Positions 48,380 to 56,981 of a stretch of 64,000 bases of DNA are shown here, piece after piece; position 1 is the first letter of the stretch; each line of letters begins with the position of its first letter. Under the pieces are notes generated by a model. That model searched no databases, was not told the DNA's origin, and was given only the letters and a program-made list of their open reading frames with translations. The stretch is from positions 310,001-374,000 of the forward strand of contig NZ_JBKOFW010000004.1 in the NCBI RefSeq assembly GCF_046764005.1. Reading direction: 5' to 3'. This DNA is from Oryzobacter faecalis. GTDB taxonomy: Bacteria; Actinomycetota; Actinomycetes; Actinomycetales; Dermatophilaceae. A program made the translations under genes and the position numbers.

Positions 48380-51178
48380 GTGAGCACGGCCGACCCGGCG
48401 CCGGCGCCGGCACTGACCGTCGTCGTCATCGTCCACGACGACGCCGCGCGCCTGCCGAACGCCGTGCGGTCGGTCCTGCGGCAGACGCTGCGCTCCCTCG
48501 AGGTCGTCATCGTCGACGACGCGAGCACCGACGGGACCGCCGAGGTCGCGGCCGCGCTCGTCGCCGAGGACCCCCGCGTCCGGGCCACGACGTTGCCCGT
48601 CAACAGCGGGGGCTGCGGGCGGCCGCGCAACGTCGGGATCGAGCTTTCCACCGCCCCCACGGTGATGTTCCTCGACAGCGACGACCGGCTCGAGCGGCAC
48701 GCGTGCAAGAACCTCCTGGAGGCGCTCGAGGACACCGGCTCCGACTTCGCCGTGGGCGCGGTGCGACGCGAGTACGTCAGCACCGGCGGCTCCTCGTGGT
48801 GGTTCCGCGGGCTCTTCGACGAGCGGCGCGTCGTCCACGGCCTCGCCGACGAGCCGGGGTTCGTCGAGGACGTCCTCAGCGTCAACAAGCTCTACCGGCG
48901 CGAGTTCCTCGACCGCACCGGGCTGCGGTTCCCCGAGGACGTCCACTTCGAGGACCAGCTGTTCAGCATCCAGGCGTACACCGAGGCCCGGTCGTGGGCC
49001 GTCATCCCCGAGATGGTCTACGTCTGGAACGTCTACCAGAGCGCCGGGCGCCGCTCGATCACCCAGCGCCGGGGCGAGATCGCCAGCCTGCGCCACCGAC
49101 TCGAGGTGCACCGCCGGATCGACGCCTACATCGCGGCTCGCGGCGACGCGGACCTCCAGCGGCTCAAGGACCAGAAGTTCCTCCGCAACGACCTGCGGCT
49201 CTACCTGCGCGACGTCCTCCTCGACGACGGCGTCATCGAGCGGGTCCTCGAGGAGGCGGGCCCGTACCTGCGCTCCATCCCGGCGGACCGCTACGAGGAC
49301 CTCACGATGTCGCTGCGCGTCGTCTACGGGATGGCGCTGCGCGGTGACGTCGTCGGCCTGCGCCAGGCGGTCCAGTGGAACCACCACCACGTGCTCGCCC
49401 TCGAGGTCGGTCGCCACGGCGACCGCGCGCGCGTCGCGGCACGCGGCAGCGACACCGCCCCGGACCCGCGCTGGGCCGAGGACGCGCTCGAGAACACCCT
49501 CCTCGAGGTCGACCCGTGGGTCCTCGACGCCCCGCTGCCCTCGGTCAACCTCCTCCACGAGCTCACCGGCGTCCAGCAGCGCGGCATGCGCCTCGTCCTG
49601 CGGGGGCGCACCGTCGACCCCATGGGCAAGCTCGACGACGGCGACCACGCCCTCTCCCTGCGGCTGGTCCGCCAGGCGCCGCGCCCGACCGTCACGACCG
49701 ACCTGCCGCTCACCGTCGTCGGCGCCGACGGTCATGAGCGGCGCTGGGAGGTCGAGGTCGGGCTGCCCGCGCTCGCGGCGGCCCAGGACGCGGTCTGGGT
49801 CGCCTACCTCCTCACCCGGGTGCGCGCCCGGACCGTGCGCCAGCCACTCCTGTGGGCCCTCCCGCCGCACGCCGTCGAGGCCGGGCTGCCGGTCTGGATG
49901 CGCGCCCTCGGGCGAGCGTTCGAGGTCGCCCCCACGGAGACCGGCCGCCCCCAGCTGAGGGTGCTGATGAGCCGCGGCCTGCGCGAGAAGGCCGGCCGCC
50001 GGGTCGAGACACGGGTCCTGCCCGCGCTGCGGCGCCGGACGAGGTCGCTGCGTCCCGGGTCGTCGAGCCGGTGGGGCCGGCGCGCGTACGCCCAGCTGCG
50101 GAGGCTGCCGATCCGCGACGACCTCGTCGTCTTCGAGGCGCACCTCGGCACGGTCTACGCCGACAGCCCCAAGTACGTCTACGAGGAGATGCGGCGCAGC
50201 CGGCCGGGGATGCGTGCCGTCTGGGTGCTGCCCGAGGGCCACGAGCCGCCGCACCCGGACGTCGAGCTCGTCACGCGCGGCTCCACCGCCTACCTGAGGG
50301 CGCTCGCCACCGCCCGGTACTGGGTCGACAACCAGACCTTCCCCGGGTACGTGCGCAAGCGGCCGGGCCAGCGGTACCTCCAGACCTGGCACGGCATCCC
50401 CCTGAAGAAGATGGGCCGCGACGTCCCCGGGGGGAAGCCCGTGCCGCTGCACCCCGACCGCGGCGTCGGCGCCTGGGACCTGCTCTGCGTGCCGAACCCG
50501 TACTTCGAGAAGGTGTTCGTCCCCGCGTTCGGCACCACCGCCGAGCTCGTGCGCTACGGCACCCCCCGCAACGACCCGCTCGTCGACGGCTCCCTCACCC
50601 GCGAGGACGCCCGCGCCGCGCTCGACGTCCCCCCGCACGCACGGGTCGTCGCCTACGTGCCGACCTTCCGCGAGAGCAGCCCGGGCGCCACGCGGCACGT
50701 CGAGCTGCCGGTCGACGTCGAGGAGCTCGTGGGCGGCCTCCCGCAGGACGTCGTCCTCCTCGTGCGGGCCCACTACCTCAACACCGTCGCGGTGCCCGGG
50801 CACCTGCGCTACCGCGTCCTCGACACCACCCCCGTCGAGGACGTCAACCTCGTCTACGCGGCGGCCGACGTCCTCGTCACCGACTACTCCTCGGTGATGT
50901 TCGACTACGCCCACCTGGACCGGCCGATGGTCTTCCACGTCCCCGACCTCGACGAGTACCTCGCGGCGCGCGGCACCTACGTCGACCTGCCGGAGATCGC
51001 CCCCGGGCCGCTGACCGGGACGACGGCCGAGCTGGCCGCCGCCCTGCGGTCGGCTCTCGACGGCGAGGACGTGTTCGCCGACCGCCGGGCCGGCTTCCGG
51101 GAGCGGTGGTGCGGCCTCGAGGACGGCCGCGCGTCGGCGCGGGCCCTGGAGGCCCTTCTCGGAGAGGGGGAGCGGTGA
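48380..51178 (+). CDS. Fusion: GT2 glycosyltransferase + TagF-like glycerophosphotransferase
   Basis: 932 aa. Residues 1-~330: GT2, with TVVVIVHDDAARLPNAVRSVLRQ, VVIVDDASTDGTAE, FLDSDDRLE (DxD) and HFEDQLFSIQAY. Residues ~330-570 have no fold I can name. From ~574 a Glyphos_transf domain: QTWHGIPLKKMGRD (~667), LLVRAHYLNTVA and TDYSSVMFDYA (~834). GTG 48380 has GGAGGAG upstream, with a TACCCT -10 candidate at 48337-48342. It would add both a sugar and a glycerol-phosphate. First gene of an operon to 54851. Confidence 0.87.
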   Translation: MSTADPAPAPALTVVVIVHDDAARLPNAVRSVLRQTLRSLEVVIVDDASTDGTAEVAAALVAEDPRVRATTLPVNSGGCGRPRNVGIELSTAPTVMFLDSDDRLERHACKNLLEALEDTGSDFAVGAVRREYVSTGGSSWWFRGLFDERRVVHGLADEPGFVEDVLSVNKLYRREFLDRTGLRFPEDVHFEDQLFSIQAYTEARSWAVIPEMVYVWNVYQSAGRRSITQRRGEIASLRHRLEVHRRIDAYIAARGDADLQRLKDQKFLRNDLRLYLRDVLLDDGVIERVLEEAGPYLRSIPADRYEDLTMSLRVVYGMALRGDVVGLRQAVQWNHHHVLALEVGRHGDRARVAARGSDTAPDPRWAEDALENTLLEVDPWVLDAPLPSVNLLHELTGVQQRGMRLVLRGRTVDPMGKLDDGDHALSLRLVRQAPRPTVTTDLPLTVVGADGHERRWEVEVGLPALAAAQDAVWVAYLLTRVRARTVRQPLLWALPPHAVEAGLPVWMRALGRAFEVAPTETGRPQLRVLMSRGLREKAGRRVETRVLPALRRRTRSLRPGSSSRWGRRAYAQLRRLPIRDDLVVFEAHLGTVYADSPKYVYEEMRRSRPGMRAVWVLPEGHEPPHPDVELVTRGSTAYLRALATARYWVDNQTFPGYVRKRPGQRYLQTWHGIPLKKMGRDVPGGKPVPLHPDRGVGAWDLLCVPNPYFEKVFVPAFGTTAELVRYGTPRNDPLVDGSLTREDARAALDVPPHARVVAYVPTFRESSPGATRHVELPVDVEELVGGLPQDVVLLVRAHYLNTVAVPGHLRYRVLDTTPVEDVNLVYAAADVLVTDYSSVMFDYAHLDRPMVFHVPDLDEYLAARGTYVDLPEIAPGPLTGTTAELAAALRSALDGEDVFADRRAGFRERWCGLEDGRASARALEALLGEGER

Positions 51179-52335
51179 CGAGCCGGACGCGCGTCCTCGT
51201 GATGAGCAACCACGTCGACGGCATCGGTGGGGCCGAGAGCGTCACGCGCGGCCTCGCCGTCGGTCTTGCCGAGCGGGGACACGAGGTGTCGCTGCGCGGG
51301 GTCAGCCCGGTCGCCGACGACGACCGCGTCGACCTCGGGCCCCTCGCCGCCCTCGGGGTCTCCACGGGCTTCCTCACCGACGACCCGGACCCGGGCGGGC
51401 GCGCCGGCCGTCGCACCCGGGCCGCGTGGCGCCGGGACGCCCTCGACTCGCTGCGCCGCACCCTCGCCGACCACGAGGACGGCGTGCTCGTCTGCGCGCA
51501 GGTCTGGACGATGGAGCTCGTCGCCGAGCTGGGCCTCGACGCCGTCATGCGGCGCGGGACGCGCATCATCGGGCAGTACCACGCGTCCTTCGAGGCGGCC
51601 CGCGCCGGGCGCGACTACGGGCGCCTGTCACGGACCTACCGCAACCTCGACAAGTTCCTCCTCCTCACCCGGGCGGACGCCGAGGAGTTCCGACGGCTGA
51701 ACTTCAACAACACCGGGTGGATGCCGAACGCCCTCCCGGCCGACCTCGACCGCGACCTCGACGGCGACGTCGCCTCCTCCGCCGGAGAGGGCGGGCGCGA
51801 GCGGCTCGTGTCGGTCATCGCCCGCTACGACGAGAACAAGCAGCTCGACCACGTGCTGCGCGCCTGGGCGCAGGTGGCTCCCGCCCGGCCCGGCTGGCGC
51901 CTCGAGCTCTACGGGGAGGGACCCCTGCGCGGCTCCCTCGAGGCGCTCGTCGGTGAGCTCGGTCTCGAGGGGTCGGCGCGCCTCATGGGCGTCACCCACG
52001 ACGTCCCCGCCGTCCTGCGCCGCTCGGCCGTCAGCGTCCTGAGCTCGCGCACCGAGGGCCTGCCGCTCGTGCTCGCCGAGTCCCTCGCGTGCGGGGCCCC
52101 GGCCATCAGCTACGACTCCGCCCCCGGGGTCCGCGAGATCGTCACCGACGGCGTCGACGGTGTCGTCGTGCGCCGCGGCCACGTCGACGAGCTCGCGGGC
52201 GCCCTGGCCGGCCTCCTCGACGACGAGCCGCGCCGCCGCGCGATGGGCGAGGCCGGCCGGCGGTCGGCGCGGCGCTTCGCGCGGGCGACGGTCCTCGACC
52301 AGTGGGAGGACCTCCTCGCCCGGGTTCTGCGCTGA
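51175..52335 (+). CDS. Glycosyltransferase family 4
   Basis: 386 aa, GT-B. N-terminal VLVMSNHVDGIGGAESVTRGLAVGLAERG, second half SVIARYDENKQLDHVLRAWAQ, LELYGEGPLRGSLEAL and the donor-site SSRTEGLPLVLAESLACGAPAISYD with an EX7E-like pair. Closest in pattern to TagE/poly(glycerol-phosphate) alpha-glucosyltransferase-like GT4 enzymes, fitting decoration of glycerol-phosphate units. GTG overlaps the previous stop (GTGA). Confidence 0.86.
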   Translation: MTSRTRVLVMSNHVDGIGGAESVTRGLAVGLAERGHEVSLRGVSPVADDDRVDLGPLAALGVSTGFLTDDPDPGGRAGRRTRAAWRRDALDSLRRTLADHEDGVLVCAQVWTMELVAELGLDAVMRRGTRIIGQYHASFEAARAGRDYGRLSRTYRNLDKFLLLTRADAEEFRRLNFNNTGWMPNALPADLDRDLDGDVASSAGEGGRERLVSVIARYDENKQLDHVLRAWAQVAPARPGWRLELYGEGPLRGSLEALVGELGLEGSARLMGVTHDVPAVLRRSAVSVLSSRTEGLPLVLAESLACGAPAISYDSAPGVREIVTDGVDGVVVRRGHVDELAGALAGLLDDEPRRRAMGEAGRRSARRFARATVLDQWEDLLARVLR

Positions 52336-52348
52336 GCCCCGCGCTGGC

Positions 52349-52354
52349 TAGGCT
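52349..52354 (+). promoter_or_regulatory. -10 element TAGGCT (leaderless tagD mRNA)
   Basis: TAGGCT, 8 nt before ATG 52363, no Shine-Dalgarno. Gives tagD a promoter of its own inside the operon. Confidence 0.5.
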
Positions 52355-52362
52355 CCCGTGCC

Positions 52363-52767
52363 ATGAGCGAGCGCACCGTCATCACCTTCGGCACGTTCGA
52401 CGTCTTCCACGTCGGGCACGTCCGCGTGCTCGAGCGGGCGGCAGCGCTCGGTGACCGCCTCGTCGTGGGGGTGTCGGCCGACGAGCTGAACATCTCGAAG
52501 AAGGGCCGCCCGCCGGTCTACAGCGAGGACGAGCGGATGGAGATCGTCAAGGCGATGCGCGTCGTCGACGCCGTCTTCCTCGAGGAGTCCCTCGAGCAGA
52601 AGAAGGACTACATCCTCGAGCACGGCGCCGACGTCCTCGTCATGGGCGACGACTGGACCGGCAGGTTCGACTGGGTCGGCGACGTCTGCGAGGTCGTCTA
52701 CCTCCCGCGCACCCCGTCGGTGTCGACGACCGGCCTCATCGAGCACATCGCCGGCCTCGGGTCGTGA
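52363..52767 (+). CDS. tagD: Glycerol-3-phosphate cytidylyltransferase
   Basis: Makes CDP-glycerol from CTP and sn-glycerol-3-phosphate, the donor for all TagF-like enzymes here. 134 aa, the standard length. HxGH motif in TFGTFDVFHVGHVRVLERA, YSEDERMEIVKAMRVVD with the family's Arg residues, and RTPSVSTTGLI at the end (TagD ISTTxI). Its GTGA overlap with the next membrane gene shows they are coupled. This gene is the best evidence that the polymer contains glycerol phosphate. Confidence 0.94.
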   Translation: MSERTVITFGTFDVFHVGHVRVLERAAALGDRLVVGVSADELNISKKGRPPVYSEDERMEIVKAMRVVDAVFLEESLEQKKDYILEHGADVLVMGDDWTGRFDWVGDVCEVVYLPRTPSVSTTGLIEHIAGLGS

Positions 52768-54851
52768 CGGCCGCCGGCGGGGGCCGGGCCGGTGAGGTCC
52801 TGACCCGCGTCGGGCTCGGCGCCGGGCTCTGGCTCGTCCTCGTCTGCGCCGCCGGGTGGCCGCTCGCCGCGCTCGGCTGGTGGGCCCCGTGGGTGGCCTG
52901 GCCGCTGGGGGTCCTCCTGGCCGTGGCCGCCGGGTTCGCCGTGCGGTCGGTGCCGGGGGTGCGGGTGCCGGTGGCTGCCGCCGGCACGCTCGTCGCGCTC
53001 GCGCTCGGGTTCGCCGTCTACGCGGGAGCCACCCACTCCGAGCACGTCCTCGTGCGGCGCGACGCCGCGAGCAACCTCCAGGCGGCCGTGAGCCTCGCGA
53101 CGACCCACGACCGGGTGGTCCCGGTCGACGTGTCCGTCATCGGGGGTCCGGGTCCGCTCGAGCGCGGCGACGTCTCGGTCGGCAGCGGTGCGTTCTACCA
53201 GGTGGGCCCGCCGGCCTCGCCGTCCGTGCAGCCGCAGTTCCTCCTCGCGCCCGCGGTCGTCTACGGCTACGGGTGGTGGGCCGGCGAGTCGGCCGTGGCC
53301 CAGGTGCTCCCGGCGGTCGCCATGGGGCTCGTCCTCGTCCTCCTCGGCCTGCTCGTGGCGTCGGCGACGGGGCCGTGGTGGGGCGTGGCGGCCGCCGGGC
53401 TGACCGGGCTGCTCTTCCCCGTGCTCAACGTGGCCCGCGGGACGTACTCGGAGCAGCTCGCCCTCGTGACCCTCGTCGGCGGGCTGCTCGCCCTCGTGCT
53501 CGCGCTGGCGCGTGACGGCTCCTCCGATGACGCACCGTCGACGCGGCGGCTGGCGCTGCTCTCGGGGGTCCTGCTGGGCGGCACCGGGTTCGCGCGGGTC
53601 GACGCGCTGCGCGAGGTGCTGCTCCTCGTGCCGTTCCTCGCCGTCGGGGCTGCCCTGGCCGGGCGCTGGGTGCGTCCGCTGCTCGCTGGCGTCGCGGCCT
53701 CGACCCTCGTCGCGTCCGCCGCGGCGGTGACGCTGTCGTACCGGTACCTCGGCGACATCGCCGCGAGCCTCGTCCCCCTCGTGGCGATGGCCGTGGCCGC
53801 CGCGGTGGTGTCCTCCGGCGGGCTGTGGCTCTGGCGCCGCACCGAGCGCCGCCCGGGGCACCGCGAGGGTGATCCGAGGACGGGGGCGCTCGCGCGGGTG
53901 CCCGACCTGGCGGCGGGCCTCGTGGTCGTCGTCGGCCTCGTCCTCGTCAGCCGGCCGCTGTGGATGACCGTGCGCCAGGACCCGAACGACCCCGGGGCGC
54001 GCTACGTCGCGGGGATGCAGCAACGGCAGGGCCTGCCGGTCGACGGCGGGCGCACCTACGCCGAGCACACCGTCGACTGGCTCTCCTGGTACGTCGGGTG
54101 GCCGGCGCTGGCCGTCGCCCTCCTCGCCCTCGCCCTCGCCCTCCGGTCCGGCCTGCGGCGGGTGGGGGAGGGGCGGCTGGAGCCGTGGCTGCCCGTGCTC
54201 GTCGTCGCGGCCGGCTCGACGGTTCTCACCCTGGTGCGCCCCGGCATCACCCCTGACCACCCGTGGGCCGACCGCCGCCTCCTCGTCGCCCTGCCGTTCG
54301 TCGTCGCCCTCGTCGTCGTCGCGGGGTGGTGGGTCGGCCGCCGGTTCCCTGGCTCCGGGCGCGCCTGGGGGTCGGGCCTCGTGGCAGGCCTGCTCGTCGT
54401 CGGCGTGGCGGTTCCGGCGGTCGTCGCCACCTGGCCGTTCCGGGGAGTGGGTGTCGAACGTGGTTCCCTCGCAGCGGTGTCCGACGTGTGTGCCCGGCTC
54501 GGGCCGGATGACGTCGTGCTGGGCATCGACAGCCGGGCGTCCTCCGAGTGGCCCCAGGTCGTGAGGGGCATGTGCGGCGTGCCGACCTTCCTCGCCACGA
54601 CCCCGGTCCGTCGCGACCCCGCCCGGCTCCGGTCGGTGGTCGACGAGCTTGCGGCCGGCACGGCGTCCTCAGGCCACCGGCTGGTGCTGCTGGCGGCCGA
54701 CGGCCCCGAGGCGCTCGAGGTCCTCGGGCTGGAGCCGACCCCGGTCGTCGACATCCGCTTCGCCGAGGAGGAGCACGCCCTCGACCGCCGGCCGGACCGG
54801 ACCGACCGCGGCGGCATCCGCGTCTTCATCGCGTCCGCTCCGACCTCCTGA
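52764..54851 (+). CDS. Polytopic membrane protein of unknown function (GT-C-like topology)
   Basis: 695 aa with about 13 hydrophobic segments and a soluble C-terminal ~110 residues (GIDSRASSEWPQVVRGMCGVPTF, EALEVLGLEPTPVV). The loop HSEHVLVRRDAASNLQAAVSLATTHD holds the acidic residue of a GT-C-like first loop. Topology parallels the DUF6541-like protein at 31035 but the sequences differ. It could attach sugars from a polyprenyl carrier outside the membrane. GTG 52764 overlaps the tagD stop. Function not established. Confidence 0.65.
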   Translation: MTAAGGGRAGEVLTRVGLGAGLWLVLVCAAGWPLAALGWWAPWVAWPLGVLLAVAAGFAVRSVPGVRVPVAAAGTLVALALGFAVYAGATHSEHVLVRRDAASNLQAAVSLATTHDRVVPVDVSVIGGPGPLERGDVSVGSGAFYQVGPPASPSVQPQFLLAPAVVYGYGWWAGESAVAQVLPAVAMGLVLVLLGLLVASATGPWWGVAAAGLTGLLFPVLNVARGTYSEQLALVTLVGGLLALVLALARDGSSDDAPSTRRLALLSGVLLGGTGFARVDALREVLLLVPFLAVGAALAGRWVRPLLAGVAASTLVASAAAVTLSYRYLGDIAASLVPLVAMAVAAAVVSSGGLWLWRRTERRPGHREGDPRTGALARVPDLAAGLVVVVGLVLVSRPLWMTVRQDPNDPGARYVAGMQQRQGLPVDGGRTYAEHTVDWLSWYVGWPALAVALLALALALRSGLRRVGEGRLEPWLPVLVVAAGSTVLTLVRPGITPDHPWADRRLLVALPFVVALVVVAGWWVGRRFPGSGRAWGSGLVAGLLVVGVAVPAVVATWPFRGVGVERGSLAAVSDVCARLGPDDVVLGIDSRASSEWPQVVRGMCGVPTFLATTPVRRDPARLRSVVDELAAGTASSGHRLVLLAADGPEALEVLGLEPTPVVDIRFAEEEHALDRRPDRTDRGGIRVFIASAPTS

Positions 54852-54884
54852 CCCCGTCACGGGTGGGACGAACCCGGGGGTCAG
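54848..54884. terminator. Bidirectional hairpin with both stop codons in its arms
   Basis: CTGACCCCG (54848-54856) pairs with CGGGGGTCAG (54875-54884, one bulge). The TGA of the membrane gene and the TGA of the phosphatase gene are parts of the stem. Confidence 0.6.
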
Positions 54885-55678
54885 CGGCGGGTGAACGCGT
54901 CGCGGGCGCGCCGCTGCACGGCCGCCCAGGTGTGCTGGTCGGCCGCGGCGATGACGCCAGGTCGCAGGGAGCGCGGGGTGTAGGGGGTGCCGTCGGGATG
55001 GCCGACCGCGCCACCGGCCTCGGTGACGAGGAGCGTCCCCGGGGCGTGGTCCCACGGGTTCGAGCGGCTGTAGACGATGTAGTCGGCCGCGCCCTCGACG
55101 AGCTTGGGGTAGTCGACGCCGCAGCAGACCCAGGACAGCCGCATCGGTGGGAGGTCGCCGAGGCCCTGGTCGCGCATCGCCCAGATCGACGTCACCCCCT
55201 GCGGCGCCCGGTCGCCGGGAACCGGTGTCGTGCAGACCTTCTCACCGTCGCGGTACGTGCCGGCGCCGCGCTCGGCCACCCAGGCGACCTCGTGCTCGGG
55301 CTGCCAGATCCACGCGCGGACGCTCTCGCCCGCGACCGTCTCGGCGACCATGACCGCGTGGTCCGGTGAGCCGTTGACGAAGTTCTTCGTGCCGTCGACG
55401 GGGTCGACGGTGAAGGCGTGGTCGGCGGCCAGGTAGCGGTCCATGAGCGACGGGTCGGCGCTGTGGGCCTCCTCGCCGAGGACGACCGCCTCGGGGTAGG
55501 CGTCGAGGAGCCGGGCGGTGATGACGACCTCGGCCTCGCGGTCGGCGACGGTGACGAGGTCGCCGGGGTTCTTCTCCATGACCTCGCCGGCGGCCAGCGA
55601 CCGGAAGCGAGGGGTGATGACCTCGGCGGCGACCTCGCGCAGGAGGTCCAGGACGGCGTCGGTCGACAGGCCCGGCAT
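54881..55678 (-). CDS. Inositol monophosphatase family protein
   Basis: 265 aa Mg2+-dependent phosphatase. Metal-site motifs: GEEAHS (Glu), DPVDGTKNFVNG and WDHAPGTLLVTEAGG. Family members act on inositol-1-phosphate, histidinol-phosphate or other small phosphates; the DGTKNFVNG version is frequent in actinobacterial histidinol/inositol phosphatases. ATG 55678 (GGGAGCG upstream) is preferred over GTG 55687. No operon partner. Confidence 0.88.
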   Translation of the reverse strand: MPGLSTDAVLDLLREVAAEVITPRFRSLAAGEVMEKNPGDLVTVADREAEVVITARLLDAYPEAVVLGEEAHSADPSLMDRYLAADHAFTVDPVDGTKNFVNGSPDHAVMVAETVAGESVRAWIWQPEHEVAWVAERGAGTYRDGEKVCTTPVPGDRAPQGVTSIWAMRDQGLGDLPPMRLSWVCCGVDYPKLVEGAADYIVYSRSNPWDHAPGTLLVTEAGGAVGHPDGTPYTPRSLRPGVIAAADQHTWAAVQRRARDAFTRR

Positions 55679-55777
55679 GGGCACCACGCTCCCACACCCC
55701 CTCCCGGCCGCCGCCCCCGGGTGGCGGCGGCTGCGCGGCCCGGCGGCGCAGGCCCCCGCCGCCGCCCTCCCATCAGA

Positions 55778-55823
55778 GTCGTGTGCTCAGGTGGCTGCCG
55801 GGGCGACCACCTGGGCACACGAC
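55778..55823. terminator. Palindrome family 1, copy b (hxlR 3' hairpin)
   Basis: 17-bp stem GTCGTGTGCTCAGGTGG / CCACCTGGGCACACGAC with one wobble pair and a 12-nt loop, 17 nt after the HxlR stop on the minus strand. Confidence 0.65.
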
Positions 55824-55839
55824 ACGGGGATGGGGTGGG

Positions 55840-56325
55840 TCAGGCGGGCTCGGCGAAGGGCCGCACGCCGGGGCCCGGGCGGCCCTGGACCTCGCGCGAC
55901 CCCGCCAGCTCGTGCCCGGCAGCGCACCGGAGCCCGACCTCGACGGCGGCGCCGCAGTCGCGGTGCTCGAACTCGATCGGTGGTCCCTCGGGCCCGGCGA
56001 GGTACCGGTCGCCCCAGGCCGCGACCGCCACGAGGACCGGGTAGAGGTCGAACCCCTTCTCGGTCAGCCGGTACTCGTGCCGCTCGCGCTGCCCGGCCTC
56101 GCGGTAGGGCACGCGCCGCAGGATGCCCTGCTCGACGAGGACCGCGAGCCGGTTGGTCAGCACCTGGCGCGGGATGCAGGTGTGCCGCCGCATGTCGTCG
56201 AAGCGGCGGATGCCGTTGAAGACCTCACGCAGGACGACGAAGGTCCAGCGCTCGCCGAGGACGTCCATCGCGCGCCCGATCGTGCAGTTGTCGGTGGAGA
56301 ACGCGAGGGCAGGGGGGGCGGCCAT
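55840..56325 (-). CDS. HxlR family transcriptional regulator
   Basis: 161 aa winged-helix regulator. LGERWTFVVLREVFNGIRRFDDMRRHTCIPRQVLTNRLAVLVEQGILRR-type core is the HxlR helix-turn-helix, followed by YRLTEKGFDLYPVLVAVAAWGDRYL. The C-terminal ~45 residues have two Cys (HRDCGAAVEVGLRCAAGHEL), a possible zinc or redox site. ATG 56325 is 6 nt after TAGCAT, so the mRNA is probably leaderless. It is divergent from a thioesterase gene and probably controls it. Confidence 0.9.
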   Translation of the reverse strand: MAAPPALAFSTDNCTIGRAMDVLGERWTFVVLREVFNGIRRFDDMRRHTCIPRQVLTNRLAVLVEQGILRRVPYREAGQRERHEYRLTEKGFDLYPVLVAVAAWGDRYLAGPEGPPIEFEHRDCGAAVEVGLRCAAGHELAGSREVQGRPGPGVRPFAEPA

Positions 56326-56331
56326 GCGGCC

Positions 56332-56374
56332 ATGCTAGGTCTTGTTGACAGACCCAGCAAGGATGACGCATGCT
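56332..56374. promoter_or_regulatory. Divergent hxlR / thioesterase promoters with operator palindrome
   Basis: Minus: TAGCAT (complement of 56332-56337) and TTGCTG 17 nt upstream. Plus: TTGACA (56345-56350), 18 nt, CATGCT (56369-56374), then 6 nt to ATG 56381. The palindrome GGTCT-N7-AGACC (56338-56354) covers the plus -35 and borders the minus -10, a good site for HxlR to repress both genes. Confidence 0.55.
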
Positions 56375-56380
56375 CGGTCC

Positions 56381-56902
56381 ATGACGCAGACCCAGCCCGA
56401 CCGCACCGAGTTCCGCACCGAGACGCGCACCCACTCGTGGATCACGCCCGGCCAGGGCGACCTCGGCCGCCTCCTCGCCCTCGACGGCCTCGGCCAGCTC
56501 GAGGCGATGGTCTCCGGCGAGCTGCCGCACCCGCCGATCCTCGACACCCTCGGCTTCACCGCGATGCGCCCAGAACGCGGGCGGGTCGTCGTCGAGATGC
56601 CGGCGGCCGAGTTCCACTACAACCCGCTCGGGGGCGTCCACGGCGGCGTGATCTCGACCCTGCTCGACACCGCCACCGGCTGCGCCGTCCACTCCACGCT
56701 CGAGCGCGGCGAGGGCTACACCTCCCTCGACCTGTCGGTGAAGTTCCTCCGCCCCGTCACCGTCGAGTCGGGCCTGCTCACCTGCGAGGGCGTCGTCATC
56801 CAGCGCGGCCGCCGCACGGCGCTCGCCGAGGCGCGGCTCACCGACGAGTCCGGACGGCTCGTCGCGCACGCGACGAGCAGCTGCATGATCTTCGCCCCCT
56901 GA
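56381..56902 (+). CDS. PaaI-family acyl-CoA thioesterase (hotdog fold)
   Basis: 173 aa. FHYNPLGGVHGGVISTLLDTATGCAVHS carries the hotdog HGG core and catalytic acidic residue; YTSLDLSVKFLRPVTVESG and HATSSCMIF complete the fold. An N-terminal ~50-residue extension (THSWITPGQGDLGRLLALDGLGQL) precedes it, common in the PaaI_thioesterase uncharacterised subgroup. Hydrolyses an acyl- or aryl-CoA; substrate unknown. Likely under HxlR control. Confidence 0.87.
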   Translation: MTQTQPDRTEFRTETRTHSWITPGQGDLGRLLALDGLGQLEAMVSGELPHPPILDTLGFTAMRPERGRVVVEMPAAEFHYNPLGGVHGGVISTLLDTATGCAVHSTLERGEGYTSLDLSVKFLRPVTVESGLLTCEGVVIQRGRRTALAEARLTDESGRLVAHATSSCMIFAP

Positions 56903-56920
56903 CCCGCCGCCGGACCGCCT

Positions 56921-56962
56921 CGTGTGCCCAGGTGGTCGTGGGGGCAGCCACCTGGGCACACG
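56921..56962. terminator. Palindrome family 1, copy c
   Basis: Perfect 15-bp stem CGTGTGCCCAGGTGG / CCACCTGGGCACACG, 12-nt loop, 18 nt after the thioesterase stop. Confidence 0.7.
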
Positions 56963-56981
56963 CGCCCGGACGGTCGGCTGG

